DNA of 28,730 nt from SIG299 sp964632165 (GTDB lineage: Bacteria > Bacillota > Clostridia > Lachnospirales > Lachnospiraceae), in the NCBI GenBank assembly GCA_964632165.1, contig CAZWCZ010000027.1, positions 1 to 28,730 on the forward strand, given 5' to 3'. Below, piece by piece: positions 16,271 through 24,452 of this stretch. The notes beneath the pieces are model-generated. The model was given only the letters and a program-made list of their open reading frames with translations, made no database searches and was not told where the DNA came from. The stretch's first letter is position 1. Each line of letters opens with the position of its first letter. The position numbers and the translations under genes are program-made.

Positions 16271-17134
16271 TCAGGTTCCGCTGAACTGTCGACGGTATTC
16301 GGTCGGGGTCATGCCTTTGTATTGTTTAAACAACCGAACGAACGAAGCGTAATCCTGATAACCTGTCATTTGTGCGATCGCGGCAATTTTTAAATGAGGA
16401 TCCTGCAGAAGAAGTGTTGCTTTATGCAGACGAAACTGTTTTAAATACTCTTGCGGAGACAACGAAAGGACTTCTTTAAAAATGCGGCACAGGTAGCTGC
16501 GATCGATCCCGATGGTGTTGGCAAGCTCCTGAATGTGGATGTCACGGTCGTACTGGCGCTCTATCATTGTACGTGCTTTATCAATATACTCCAATTTTGA
16601 AATGGAAGGAGAGGAAGTATCAGGATCCTTGTCATGGATGAGAAGGGCGAGGATCTCCATCAGGGCTGCTGTCCGCTTCAGATCATTGGCCGGGGTGTAG
16701 GTGCGGCAGGCAATGATCTGTCTGATATAAGGCTCAATGAGACGGCAGTTTTCAAAAGTTCCGGTCAATGTGGAAGCAGTGTATCCGGCATATCTGACGT
16801 AGGAAGAAGCTTTGATGCCGCCAAAACCGATCCACATATAGTGCCATGGATCCGAACGGTCTGCCCAGTAATGTGTGGTCTGTCCCGGATAAACAAGGAA
16901 GATGTCATTTGGACCAAGCGGGATAACGGTTCCGTTGTGTTCCAAAAAACCATGGCCTTCCAAAATAAAATGGAAAATGAAATAGGGACGTGTTCCCGGA
17001 CCAAAAGAATGCACGGGAGCACAATCTTCCATACCACAGGTGTATAGGTGCAGGTCAACGGAATCATTTTCAATATCATCCAGGCATTGGAAACCTTCCA
17101 AATCGTAGTAACGGATTGAACGTGGAAGTGACAT
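16271..17134 (-). CDS. AraC-family transcriptional regulator with cupin-type sensor
   Basis: This 287-residue regulator has an N-terminal AraC/cupin ligand-binding domain (about 20-165, with FHFILEGHGFLEHNGTVIPL) and a C-terminal double helix-turn-helix (about 190-285; IQELANTIGIDRSYLCRIFK and GYQDYASFVRLFKQYKGMTP). Such proteins usually activate sugar-use genes when a sugar binds. It is divergent from the GH97-GH28 genes across 133 bp, so those are its likely targets. AAGGAGG lies 8 bp before the ATG. Confidence 0.92.
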   Translation of the reverse strand: MSLPRSIRYYDLEGFQCLDDIENDSVDLHLYTCGMEDCAPVHSFGPGTRPYFIFHFILEGHGFLEHNGTVIPLGPNDIFLVYPGQTTHYWADRSDPWHYMWIGFGGIKASSYVRYAGYTASTLTGTFENCRLIEPYIRQIIACRTYTPANDLKRTAALMEILALLIHDKDPDTSSPSISKLEYIDKARTMIERQYDRDIHIQELANTIGIDRSYLCRIFKEVLSLSPQEYLKQFRLHKATLLLQDPHLKIAAIAQMTGYQDYASFVRLFKQYKGMTPTEYRRQFSGT

Positions 17135-17267
17135 GATCGGATCCTCCTTTTAAAAATTCAAGGTCACATTTACCATATAATATATCACATTTTACGCTAT
17201 ATGAAAAGAAAAAAATTCTGTACCATAGAGAGGAAATTATGAATATCAAAAGCCGGAGGGAAAGAAA
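17135..17267. promoter_or_regulatory. divergent AraC / GH97 control region
   Basis: AT-rich spacer between the two divergent genes. On the minus strand a possible promoter TTTCAT/16 bp/TATATT (complement of 17201-17206 and 17179-17184) serves the regulator. For the plus strand TATAAT at 17176-17181 is visible but lacks a recognisable -35, as is common for AraC-activated promoters. I cannot pick out the operator half-sites with confidence. Confidence 0.4.
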
Positions 17268-19505
17268 ATGGATCATACAGAAAAAATTCAATTGACAAAG
17301 CTGGCAGAACTTGCATCGCCAAGCGGGAAGCTGGTGGTAAAGCTTCTTTGGGACGTGGGAAAAGGACAGGCTTTTTATGCGGTCGAAAAAGAGGGAGAGA
17401 CGGTAATGCAGACAGCAAAGCTTGGACTCAGAATGAGCAGTGCAGATCTGTCAGAAGGACTGTCATTAACGGAAAATGCTCTGCAGATCAGTAAAAAAGA
17501 AGAATATTCTGAACTGGAGTGCAGGTTTACTCGGGAAACGGCTGTACTGATTCTGGTGTTCCGGACGTATGAAGACGGAGTGGCATACCGCTATTTTGCA
17601 GAAGAAAACGGAAAGGAAACAGGAGAGATCCTTTCAGAAGAAGGGGAACTTATTTTCCCGGATGACACAATACTCTGGATGGGAGAAACAAGTGACACCT
17701 ATGAAGGAAATTATAGAAGAAATACGCTGCAGGAGATTAAAGAAACGGCATGTGAAATGTCCCGCCCGCTGCTTGCTTCCGTAGCAGGAGATAAGCATTG
17801 GATATTAGTGACGGAGGCAGGGATTTTTAATACGGAAGAACCATATTGCGCCTCCGTTTTTGAAAAAGCAGCAGGGGAAAACAAGATCCATTACAAATTC
17901 GGAAGACATCAGGAAACAGCACCGGTTGTCAGGTATCCGTTCCGGACACCGTGGCGTGTGGCGGTGATCGCTGATGACCTGAATACGCTGGGAGGGAGCA
18001 GACTGGTACAGAAGCTGAATCCGCTCCCGGAAAAGGATCGGGATTTCAGTTTTGTCAGACCGGGAAAGGCAGTGTGGTCATGGTGGTCCAGCTCTTATGA
18101 TGCAATTGAGCCGCAGACGCAGAAAGATTATATTGATTTTGCGGCACAAAATGGCTGGGATTATTGTCTGGTAGATTACGGCTGGGAACTCTGGGAAGAT
18201 TATAAGGAAAAAGTAGCAGACATTGTGGCATACGGAAAAGAAAAAAATATTGGTGTCTTTCTCTGGTACGGGGTCAATAAATTTGACAATGTACACATTT
18301 TTGACCTGGATAACCGTAATACGATAGAGGAACAGTTTGCCTGGTGTGAATCGATTGGAGCTGCCGGAGTTAAGATTGATTACTTAAACAGCGATTCACA
18401 GACATCAATGCGGATCATGTATGATCTGGCAGACTGTGCAGCAAAACACCGGCTGATGCTTGTGTATCACGGATGTACGAACCCGAGCGGAGAAGAGATC
18501 ACATTTCCAAACATTGTTTCTTATGAAGCAGTGCGTGGTCAGGAGTATTTCAAATGGAATGGTCAGGCAGACGTCGGAACTTTGCTGACTTACCTTTTTA
18601 CAAGAAATGTGACTGGATCCATGGATTTTACGCCAACGGCATATCGGCTGAGCAATTCTTCGGTTACAGCAGGATTTCAGCTGGCACAATCGGTTGTATA
18701 TGAATCGGCAGTCCAGCATTTTGCTCATTCTGCGTATGTATATGAAGGGTCCCGGACACTCTCTTTCTTAAATCAGGTTCCGACGATATGGGAGGAATCC
18801 TTATATGGAGGCTATCCGGGCGAGTATAACTGGACCGTGAGAAGATCGGGAGAAGACTGGTATGTCGGTATGATGACGGCACAGGAAAGGACGGCAGAAC
18901 TTTCCCTTGATTTCCTTGAAAAAGGGAAAACGTATCATGTCTACCTTTATAGGGACAATGAAACAGGAGAAGAACTGGAAACGGAAAAATTTGATGTTAC
19001 GGCTGGAGATTGCCTGAAACTTCCTCTTTTAAAAGAGGGCGGAGCTGCGGCAATGATAACAGAACGTGAGATAGAAACAGAGACACCGTATGACAAGGCC
19101 TATACTTATTATGAAGCTGAGAACGCCGTGCTTGGCGGTGCCTGCAAAAAGAATGACAACAATTATGCATCCGGTCTTGCCAGTGTGGGCTGGTTGGGCA
19201 ACGGAAAAGAAAACAGGATCACTTTTACTGATGTGTGGGCAGAAAAAGCGGGAACTTACGAACTTAAAATCTTTTATATTGCAGGAGAAGAAAGGAATCT
19301 TTCCATTTCTGTAAATGGTCAGGAAGCCTTTACTTTGCATCGGCTGATCTCCTATGCAAAAGACTGGGCAGCTCCATGTCGTGTGTCTGTTCCGGTTACA
19401 TTGGAAAAAGGGGAAAATCAGATCTGCCTGTTTGAAAATGACGGATATGCACCGGATATTGACCGGATCGCCGTGGCAAAGAAACCGAAAAAAGAAATGC
19501 GATAA
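17268..19505 (+). CDS. glycoside hydrolase family 97 enzyme with C-terminal CBM35/CBM6-like domain
   Basis: This 745-residue protein has the three-part GH97 build: N-terminal beta-sandwich (about 10-255), (beta/alpha)8 catalytic domain (about 265-530; AVWSWWSSSYDAI, WDYCLVDYGWE, GVKIDYLNSD) and a short C-terminal sheet. About 135 extra residues follow (about 608-740) with YYEAENAVLGG and VTLEKGENQICLFENDG, typical of CBM35/CBM6-like beta-sandwiches. Asp371 in KIDYLNSD and Glu420 in SYEAVRG occupy the places of nucleophile and acid in retaining GH97 alpha-galactosidase-type enzymes, from memory. No signal peptide is present, so it should act in the cytoplasm on imported oligosaccharides. GGAGGG precedes the ATG. 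Confidence 0.88.
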   Translation: MDHTEKIQLTKLAELASPSGKLVVKLLWDVGKGQAFYAVEKEGETVMQTAKLGLRMSSADLSEGLSLTENALQISKKEEYSELECRFTRETAVLILVFRTYEDGVAYRYFAEENGKETGEILSEEGELIFPDDTILWMGETSDTYEGNYRRNTLQEIKETACEMSRPLLASVAGDKHWILVTEAGIFNTEEPYCASVFEKAAGENKIHYKFGRHQETAPVVRYPFRTPWRVAVIADDLNTLGGSRLVQKLNPLPEKDRDFSFVRPGKAVWSWWSSSYDAIEPQTQKDYIDFAAQNGWDYCLVDYGWELWEDYKEKVADIVAYGKEKNIGVFLWYGVNKFDNVHIFDLDNRNTIEEQFAWCESIGAAGVKIDYLNSDSQTSMRIMYDLADCAAKHRLMLVYHGCTNPSGEEITFPNIVSYEAVRGQEYFKWNGQADVGTLLTYLFTRNVTGSMDFTPTAYRLSNSSVTAGFQLAQSVVYESAVQHFAHSAYVYEGSRTLSFLNQVPTIWEESLYGGYPGEYNWTVRRSGEDWYVGMMTAQERTAELSLDFLEKGKTYHVYLYRDNETGEELETEKFDVTAGDCLKLPLLKEGGAAAMITEREIETETPYDKAYTYYEAENAVLGGACKKNDNNYASGLASVGWLGNGKENRITFTDVWAEKAGTYELKIFYIAGEERNLSISVNGQEAFTLHRLISYAKDWAAPCRVSVPVTLEKGENQICLFENDGYAPDIDRIAVAKKPKKEMR

Positions 19506-19520
19506 TGCATGGACTGGGCA

Positions 19521-19584
19521 GCACAAACTGACTTGTGCGTTGCCGGGTTTTGGTGTATCATAGGGGAAAAGGTACGCGTGTACC
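19521..19584 (+). promoter_or_regulatory. small hairpin and palindrome between the GH97 and GH28 genes
   Basis: The 102-bp gap holds a 6-bp stem GCACAA/TTGTGC (19521-19526 with 19533-19538) and the palindrome GGTACGCGTGTACC (19571-19584), 24 bp before the GH28 start. The first may modulate transcript ends; the second could be an operator. Neither is certain. Confidence 0.3.
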
Positions 19585-19607
19585 AATAGAAAAAAGGAGA
19601 ACGTGCA

Positions 19608-21209
19608 ATGAAAGAAGAATATGATGTACCGTCGTATCCGCAGCTTGGAAAGATTTATCCGGGAGATTATTATAGTGAACTTCCGGTAGAGGAGTATATT
19701 GATAAGACACAGAAAACCCCGGAAGGAAAGGATGTATATGATATTCGTTCTTTTGGTGCGGTTCCTGAGAAAGACAGGCTGAACACAGAAGCATTTCTGC
19801 TTGCGGCAAAAGCATGCGAGGAGGCAGGCGGAGGAACCATTCTGGTTTCCGGAGGCTCTTATTGTATGGGGACAGTGCGGATCCCGTCCAATACTACGCT
19901 TTTTATTGCACCGGATGCGGAGCTGATCGCGTCGAGAAATTATGAAAAGCTGATTGTACCGATTGCGGAAATGGAAAATGACCACGGAAAAGAATCGGAT
20001 GAAGGAGCCTTTTTGCGGATCCGTAATGCCGTAAATGTAAAAATTACCGGTGGTGGCAGGATCAGCGGAAACGGTGAGTGGTATGTACATGAACCCAGGG
20101 AACTGCCGAGCCTGACTCCGTTTGAAAAGACCGTTCTGCCACGGCGTGACCAGGCAGCCGTGATCAATACCGTACCGGGAACCGTGCGCTATTTTTATCG
20201 CCAGAGGATACGGTATGCGGAAGATAAATACAAGGAAGGAAAAGAACGTCTGGTCCGTCCGTCTTATATGGTATGGGTACAGGAAAGTGAGAATGTAACA
20301 ATAGAAAATATCATTCTGCATGATTCCATGACATGGACACTGAATCTGGATTCCAGCGTCCATATTCTTGTAAAAAATGTTGTGATCGATGATAACCGTC
20401 ATGTGGCAAATACAGACGGCATCGATATAACCGGCAGCAGTGATGTTACCATAGATCATTGCTTTGTCTCTTGTGCGGACGATGGGATCGTAATAAAAAA
20501 TCCGATCCATACCGGGCGTCCCATGGAGCATATCCGGGTAAAAGACTGCACCGTGGTTACGGTGATGAGTGCATTTAAGATCGGAACAGAGACGGGACAT
20601 GATATACATGATGTTATGGTAGAGGACTGCTTTTTCTGCATGCCGGATATTTATCCGGGTTCAGTTTCCGGAATTTCCCTGGAATCTTGTGATGGGACAC
20701 ATCTGAGTGATGTGACCATACGGAATATTAAAATGGAGAAGATACTTTGTCCACTTTATATCTGCCTGAATAAGCGGAACAGGTATCATGAACCGTATAC
20801 GGATGCCGTAGGAGAAAACCGCTTTTGGGGCGGAAGTATAAAAAATATTACGATAGAGAATATCCGGGCAAGAAATGCTGAGGTGCCAAGCATATTGACG
20901 GGATATGAAGCGGAAAAACGTGACGGAACAAAGGTGCGCCGTCCGCTTGTCAATGTTGCGATAAGGGATTTTGATGTGGAATACCGGGATAACCCGGAAG
21001 AAATAATGATTCCGGAACGGTTTGAGGAATTCCTGCAGGAATATCCGGAAAGTAATGCACACGGAGATGTGGATGCATACGGTATCTGGGCCAGACATGT
21101 TGACGGTCTGACATTAGAGCGGATCAGGATATTACCGCGCAGCTGCAATACAAGAGAAATGATTCGGTTGTATGACGTACGGGACAGACAGGAAAAAAAC
21201 AGTTTCTGA
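19608..21209 (+). CDS. glycoside hydrolase family 28 protein (polygalacturonase-like beta helix)
   Basis: This 533-residue right-handed beta-helix protein begins its fold with VYDIRSFGAVPEKDRLNTEA, typical of pectinases. The GH28 acidic residues are visible as NTDGID (268-273; D270) and CADDGI (D291, D292). His331 sits in TETGHD, where the classical GHG loop would be. The usual RIK substrate motif is replaced by GISLESCDG. This places it in a divergent GH28 branch whose substrate may be a decorated pectin fragment rather than polygalacturonan. No signal peptide is present. AAGGAG precedes the ATG. Together with the AraC and GH97 genes it suggests intracellular degradation of pectin-derived oligosaccharides; importer genes are not in the window. 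Confidence 0.88.
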   Translation: MKEEYDVPSYPQLGKIYPGDYYSELPVEEYIDKTQKTPEGKDVYDIRSFGAVPEKDRLNTEAFLLAAKACEEAGGGTILVSGGSYCMGTVRIPSNTTLFIAPDAELIASRNYEKLIVPIAEMENDHGKESDEGAFLRIRNAVNVKITGGGRISGNGEWYVHEPRELPSLTPFEKTVLPRRDQAAVINTVPGTVRYFYRQRIRYAEDKYKEGKERLVRPSYMVWVQESENVTIENIILHDSMTWTLNLDSSVHILVKNVVIDDNRHVANTDGIDITGSSDVTIDHCFVSCADDGIVIKNPIHTGRPMEHIRVKDCTVVTVMSAFKIGTETGHDIHDVMVEDCFFCMPDIYPGSVSGISLESCDGTHLSDVTIRNIKMEKILCPLYICLNKRNRYHEPYTDAVGENRFWGGSIKNITIENIRARNAEVPSILTGYEAEKRDGTKVRRPLVNVAIRDFDVEYRDNPEEIMIPERFEEFLQEYPESNAHGDVDAYGIWARHVDGLTLERIRILPRSCNTREMIRLYDVRDRQEKNSF

Positions 21210-21239
21210 CCGGAACAGAAAAGAGCAGGAGTGGGACAA

Positions 21240-21899
21240 ATGGAAATCAGTATATTTGAAGCAGTTGGACCGATCATGGTCGGTCCGTCCAGCTCGCATA
21301 CGGCAGGTGCTGCAAGACTTGGACGGATGGCGGCAAAATTGGTGGGAAGCACGTTTACTCATGTGGAATTCGGTTTATATGGCTCGTTTGCAAAAACCTA
21401 TCGCGGACATGGAACCGATCTTGCTTTGGTAGCAGGGGTACTTGGCTTCCGACAGGATGATGAACGGCTGAAGGATGCATTTGCATTGGCAAAAGAGCGC
21501 GGGATCACCTATCGCTTTTATGAAGTTGAACTGAGCGGAGCACATGAAAATACGGTTTGCATGACGTTTTTTATGACAGACGGGACAAAGAGGGAAATCA
21601 CAGGTTCTTCCATCGGAGGGGGGCAGATCAGAATCTGCAGCCTGGACGGATTTGCACTTGATATGTCCTTGAACATGACCACGCTTTTGGTCATGCATAA
21701 AGATACGAAGGGCATGATCTATCAGATTACAAAGACACTGGCGGAAAATGATATCAATATTGCAACGATGAAACTGAACCGGCAGGAAAAGGGTGCTATG
21801 GCATGCTGTGTGATCGAAACAGATTCGGATATTCCGGAAGCAGTGACAACAGCGCTGAGACAGCTGCCGGGAATCCATACGGTACAGATCATGAATTAG
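21240..21899 (+). CDS. sdaAB: L-serine dehydratase, beta subunit (iron-sulfur type)
   Basis: This is the small subunit (219 residues) of the two-subunit [4Fe-4S] L-serine ammonia-lyase, which turns serine into pyruvate and ammonia in anaerobes. It has the family motif VGPSSSHTAGA near the N-terminus and a C-terminal ACT domain (about 145-219; DTKGMIYQITKTLAENDINI). The start is the ATG at 21240, after AGGAGTGGG; a GTG at 21231 lies inside that binding site. It begins 30 bp after the GH28 gene with no visible terminator, so some co-transcription is possible. sdaAA follows after a hairpin. Confidence 0.93.
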   Translation: MEISIFEAVGPIMVGPSSSHTAGAARLGRMAAKLVGSTFTHVEFGLYGSFAKTYRGHGTDLALVAGVLGFRQDDERLKDAFALAKERGITYRFYEVELSGAHENTVCMTFFMTDGTKREITGSSIGGGQIRICSLDGFALDMSLNMTTLLVMHKDTKGMIYQITKTLAENDINIATMKLNRQEKGAMACCVIETDSDIPEAVTTALRQLPGIHTVQIMN

Positions 21900-21921
21900 A
21901 AGATGGATAAGAATGGAGATA

Positions 21922-21958
21922 GTGTGAAAAATCACTCTGATGAGCCGATTTTTCACAC
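21922..21958 (+). repeat. intercistronic hairpin between sdaAB and sdaAA
   Basis: A perfect 12-bp inverted repeat GTGTGAAAAATC/GATTTTTCACAC (21922-21933 with 21947-21958) encloses a 13-nt loop, itself able to form CTC/GAG. It ends 20 bp before the sdaAA start, and no U-run follows, so it is not a normal terminator. It may protect or process the mRNA, or set the ratio of the subunits. Confidence 0.75.
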
Positions 21959-21978
21959 GCTCCGGAATGGGGATTAGT

Positions 21979-22848
21979 ATGTATCATAGTCTGAAAGAAT
22001 TATTACAGCAGAGTGAGGAAAAGAATCGCAGGATTTCCGAAGTGGTCCTGGAAAACGAGATGGTACAGTTTGGAAGGAGCAAAGAAGAGGTTTATCAGAA
22101 ACTGAAAGAACGCTATGCGGTGATGCGCCGTGCGGCAACAAAGGCACTGCAGGAAGAACTTCCTACGGCAGGAAACCTGATCAGCGGGATTGCACTGCGT
22201 CAGAATACTTATACGGAAGGCGGAAAGACACTGTGCGGAGAATTTATAAATGCAGCAATGGCAATGGCACTTTCCGGAAGCGAGGTTAATGCTTCCATGG
22301 GGAGAATCTGTGCGGCTCCGACGGCAGGGGCCTGCGGTATTTTGCCCGCGGTACTGTTTTCTGTACAAAAGGCAAAAGAACTTCCGGAAGAAGTAATGCT
22401 GGATGCATTGTTGACGGCTTCCGGCATTGCGACGGTGATCATGGAGAATGCGACGGTTGCAGGAGCGGAGGGCGGATGCCAGGCAGAATGCGGTGTGGCA
22501 GCAGCAATGGCAGCGGCAGCCGGAGTAGAACTGTGTGGAGGAACGGCAGGACAATCGGTCTGGGCAGCCTGCCTTGCACTGGTAAACTGTATGGGACTGA
22601 TCTGTGATCCGATTGCCGGTCTGGTCCAGGTGCCGTGTGCACAAAGAAATGCATCTCAAACGGTCAATGCACTGACTTGTATTGATCTGGCACTTGCAGG
22701 AATGACGCTTCCGATATCTCCGGATGAGGTAGTGGAATCCATGTATAAAGTCGGCAGGATGCTGCCTCCGCAGTTGCGTGAGACGGCACAGGGGGGAATT
22801 GCGGCAACACAGAGTGCACAAGAGATTACAAAGAGGATTTTTTCCTGA
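21979..22848 (+). CDS. sdaAA: L-serine dehydratase, alpha subunit (iron-sulfur type)
   Basis: This 289-residue catalytic subunit pairs with SdaAB. It shows the cysteine-bearing segments of the family: CAAPTAGACGILPA, CQAECGVAAAMAAAA, and CDPIAGLVQVPCAQRNA. These include the ligands of the [4Fe-4S] cluster that activates the serine hydroxyl. I start it at the ATG at 21979 (MYHSLKELL), 6 bp after GGAATGGGG; the longer in-frame start at 21940 would place its codons in the hairpin. A strong terminator follows directly. Confidence 0.95.
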   Translation: MYHSLKELLQQSEEKNRRISEVVLENEMVQFGRSKEEVYQKLKERYAVMRRAATKALQEELPTAGNLISGIALRQNTYTEGGKTLCGEFINAAMAMALSGSEVNASMGRICAAPTAGACGILPAVLFSVQKAKELPEEVMLDALLTASGIATVIMENATVAGAEGGCQAECGVAAAMAAAAGVELCGGTAGQSVWAACLALVNCMGLICDPIAGLVQVPCAQRNASQTVNALTCIDLALAGMTLPISPDEVVESMYKVGRMLPPQLRETAQGGIAATQSAQEITKRIFS

Positions 22849-22860
22849 ACAGGAAACAGA

Positions 22861-22886
22861 AAAGGCAGCCGGAAGGCTGCCTTTTT
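22861..22886. terminator. bidirectional terminator after sdaAA
   Basis: An 8-bp GC-rich stem AGGCAGCC/GGCTGCCT (22863-22870 with 22875-22882) with loop GGAA is followed by T4 on the plus strand, with a matching A/T tract on the other side. It serves sdaAA and the convergent small-protein gene. Confidence 0.92.
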
Positions 22887-22895
22887 GGTAAGGGA

Positions 22896-23132
22896 TTATG
22901 CTTCTTCTGTTTCTCCGGAGCCGGTTTCTTCTGCAGGCTCATCCGTGATGTTAATGGAAACATATTCGCGGCTGTCTGCTGCGGTTTCTTCACTGCCTTC
23001 TTCAAAACAGTCATCAAAATCATCGTCTTCATCCGCATCTTTTGTCAATACATTCTTATATACGTAGTAAGCTCCAAAGCCAACAGCAGCTAAGGATGCG
23101 GCACCACATAAGAATTTAAAAAATTTCTTCAT
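22896..23132 (-). CDS. small membrane-anchored acidic protein, function unknown
   Basis: This 78-residue protein has a lysine-bearing start, one hydrophobic segment (about 6-24; FLCGAASLAAVGFGAYYVY) and then a very acidic tail (DADEDDDFDDCFEE and an ETGSGETEEA end). It would be membrane-anchored with the tail on one side. I recognise no family; the N-terminus vaguely resembles YtxH-type small proteins. It has a clear promoter, AGGAGG before the ATG and a shared terminator, so it is very probably expressed as a single-gene unit. Confidence 0.75.
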   Translation of the reverse strand: MKKFFKFLCGAASLAAVGFGAYYVYKNVLTKDADEDDDFDDCFEEGSEETAADSREYVSINITDEPAEETGSGETEEA

Positions 23133-23199
23133 TTTCGTGAATCCTCCTAATCAGATAAACAAGTATGCCGGTTTTGATAACCGAATTAAACTATGTTTC

Positions 23200-23228
23200 A
23201 GTATATCATAAGATGATGGAAAGCACAA
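23200..23228 (-). promoter_or_regulatory. promoter of the small acidic membrane protein
   Basis: Minus strand TTGTGC (complement of 23223-23228), exact 17-bp spacer, TATACT (complement of 23200-23205), about 68 bp before the ATG. Confidence 0.7.
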
Positions 23229-23243
23229 CTAAAAAATGGGAGA

Positions 23244-23280
23244 AGGAGTTATGGAAAGAATTGCTCTTTTCATAACTCCT
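23244..23280 (-). terminator. long hairpin downstream of iolG
   Basis: A 16-bp inverted repeat (23244-23259 with 23265-23280, one G-U pair on the plus strand) with a 5-nt loop. On the minus strand, the direction of iolG, it is followed after about 9 nt by a T6 run (complement of 23231-23236). It probably ends the iolG transcript, with a less than ideal U-tract spacing. Confidence 0.65.
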
Positions 23281-23314
23281 CCAGGAGAATAACAAAATAT
23301 TAGATGATTTCGGT

Positions 23315-24334
23315 TTAAAATTCAGCAAGGATCTCATCCAGCTTTACAGGACGTCCTTCATCTAAGGATTTCTTTGCTGCTTTGGCAATGAGTACCGGCT
23401 GTAATCCGTCATTGATATCAACCGGAACCGGAGTGTCATTGATACATGCCTGAACGAACAGAGATACTTCTTTTGAGAAAGAAGCCATATAACGTTCAAG
23501 AAAGAAATATAACGGTTTTTCTCCGGTAACACCTGCAGCAGTGCTGAGAACAGCGCTGGAACCGGTATCGTTTGTCACGGCAACCTGTCCTTTGGAACCG
23601 AATACCTCGGCACGCTGGTCATAACCGTAATCTGCTTTTCTGGAATTATCGATGACGGCGAGTGCGCCGTTCTTTAATTTAAGTGTAATGACAGCGGTAT
23701 CAATGTCGCCTTCTTCTCTGATGGCAGGATTTACAAGACAGGTACCGGTTGCGTAGATTTCTTCTACATCACTGCCGGAAAGATAACGGACCATATCAAA
23801 ATCATGAATGGTCATGTCGAGGAACATGCCGCCGGATACTTTGACATATTCAAGCGGCGGAGCATCCGGATCTCTGGAAGTGATCTTAACAATGTGGACA
23901 TCTCCAATTTTTCCGTCTGTGACAGCAGCACGGACTGCTTCAAAGTTGTGGTCGAAGCGACGGTTGAATCCTACCTGATATTTTACATTGGAACCTTTTA
24001 AGGTTTCCATGACTTCTTTGATTTTTGCTAAATCCTGAGAAATCGGTTTTTCACAGAAAACGTGCTTCCCTGCACGGATTGCCTCAATGGAAATGTCTGC
24101 ATGGGTATCTGTAGAAGAGCAGATCAATACAGCGTCAATGTCCTCATCCTGCAGGATGTCATGATAATCTTCATAAATGGAAGGAATGCCGAGAGCTTCC
24201 GCCCAGGCACGGGTTTCCTGGTTCATGAACGGGTCTGCGATCGCTGCAACAACAGCGTCTTTTACGTGGTAAGTGATGCTTTCGCTATGTACCTTGCCGA
24301 TACGGCCGGCACCGATGATACCAATCTTTAACAT
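23315..24334 (-). CDS. iolG: inositol 2-dehydrogenase (GFO/IDH/MocA family)
   Basis: This 339-residue NAD-dependent enzyme oxidises myo-inositol to scyllo-inosose, the first step of inositol catabolism. It has the Rossmann motif GIIGAGRIGKVH, the family motif CEKPIS, and the substrate-side segments GFNRRFDHNFEAV and GGMFLDMTIHDFDMVRYL (residues in the middle third), whose Lys/Asp/His residues form the catalytic triad of the family. AAGGAG lies 6 bp before the ATG at 24334; an in-frame TTG at 24340 is less likely. It is divergent from the DeoR-type regulator, with IolJ-like and IolC genes beyond, which supports iolG over other members of this broad family. Confidence 0.9.
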   Translation of the reverse strand: MLKIGIIGAGRIGKVHSESITYHVKDAVVAAIADPFMNQETRAWAEALGIPSIYEDYHDILQDEDIDAVLICSSTDTHADISIEAIRAGKHVFCEKPISQDLAKIKEVMETLKGSNVKYQVGFNRRFDHNFEAVRAAVTDGKIGDVHIVKITSRDPDAPPLEYVKVSGGMFLDMTIHDFDMVRYLSGSDVEEIYATGTCLVNPAIREEGDIDTAVITLKLKNGALAVIDNSRKADYGYDQRAEVFGSKGQVAVTNDTGSSAVLSTAAGVTGEKPLYFFLERYMASFSKEVSLFVQACINDTPVPVDINDGLQPVLIAKAAKKSLDEGRPVKLDEILAEF

Positions 24335-24370
24335 GATCAAACTCCTTTTCTCTTATATGATAAATAGGAA

Positions 24371-24381
24371 CTTTTTGTTAA
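24371..24381 (-). promoter_or_regulatory. candidate operator at the iolG start
   Basis: CTTTTTGTTAA on the plus strand, identical to a half-site in the array before the aldolase gene. It lies just downstream of the predicted iolG transcription start, where a bound repressor would block elongation or initiation. Confidence 0.6.
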
Positions 24382-24391
24382 GTCTGAGTAT

Positions 24392-24419
24392 ATTATAGCA
24401 CAAATGAATGGTAAGTCAA
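24392..24419 (-). promoter_or_regulatory. promoter of iolG
   Basis: Minus strand TTGACT (complement of 24414-24419), 16-bp spacer, TATAAT (complement of 24392-24397). Near-consensus, so repression rather than activation is the expected control. Confidence 0.8.
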
Positions 24420-24452
24420 TGTGAAAAAAATAAAAAACTCATAAGAAAACGA

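Noticed and set aside
17161..17215. catabolite repression (cre) site in the AraC/GH97 region
   Set aside because: No stretch fits the cre pattern well enough; the AT-rich runs only give chance partial matches.
19029..20609. 526-codon open frame on the minus strand
   Set aside because: It lies antisense to the GH97 and GH28 genes, is rich in Cys, His, Arg and Ile without any family motif, and has no ribosome binding site. It is a by-product of codon choice on the other strand.
22003..22821. 272-codon open frame on the minus strand
   Set aside because: Antisense to sdaAA, Cys/His/Arg-rich, with no motif. The sdaAA frame has clear family motifs.
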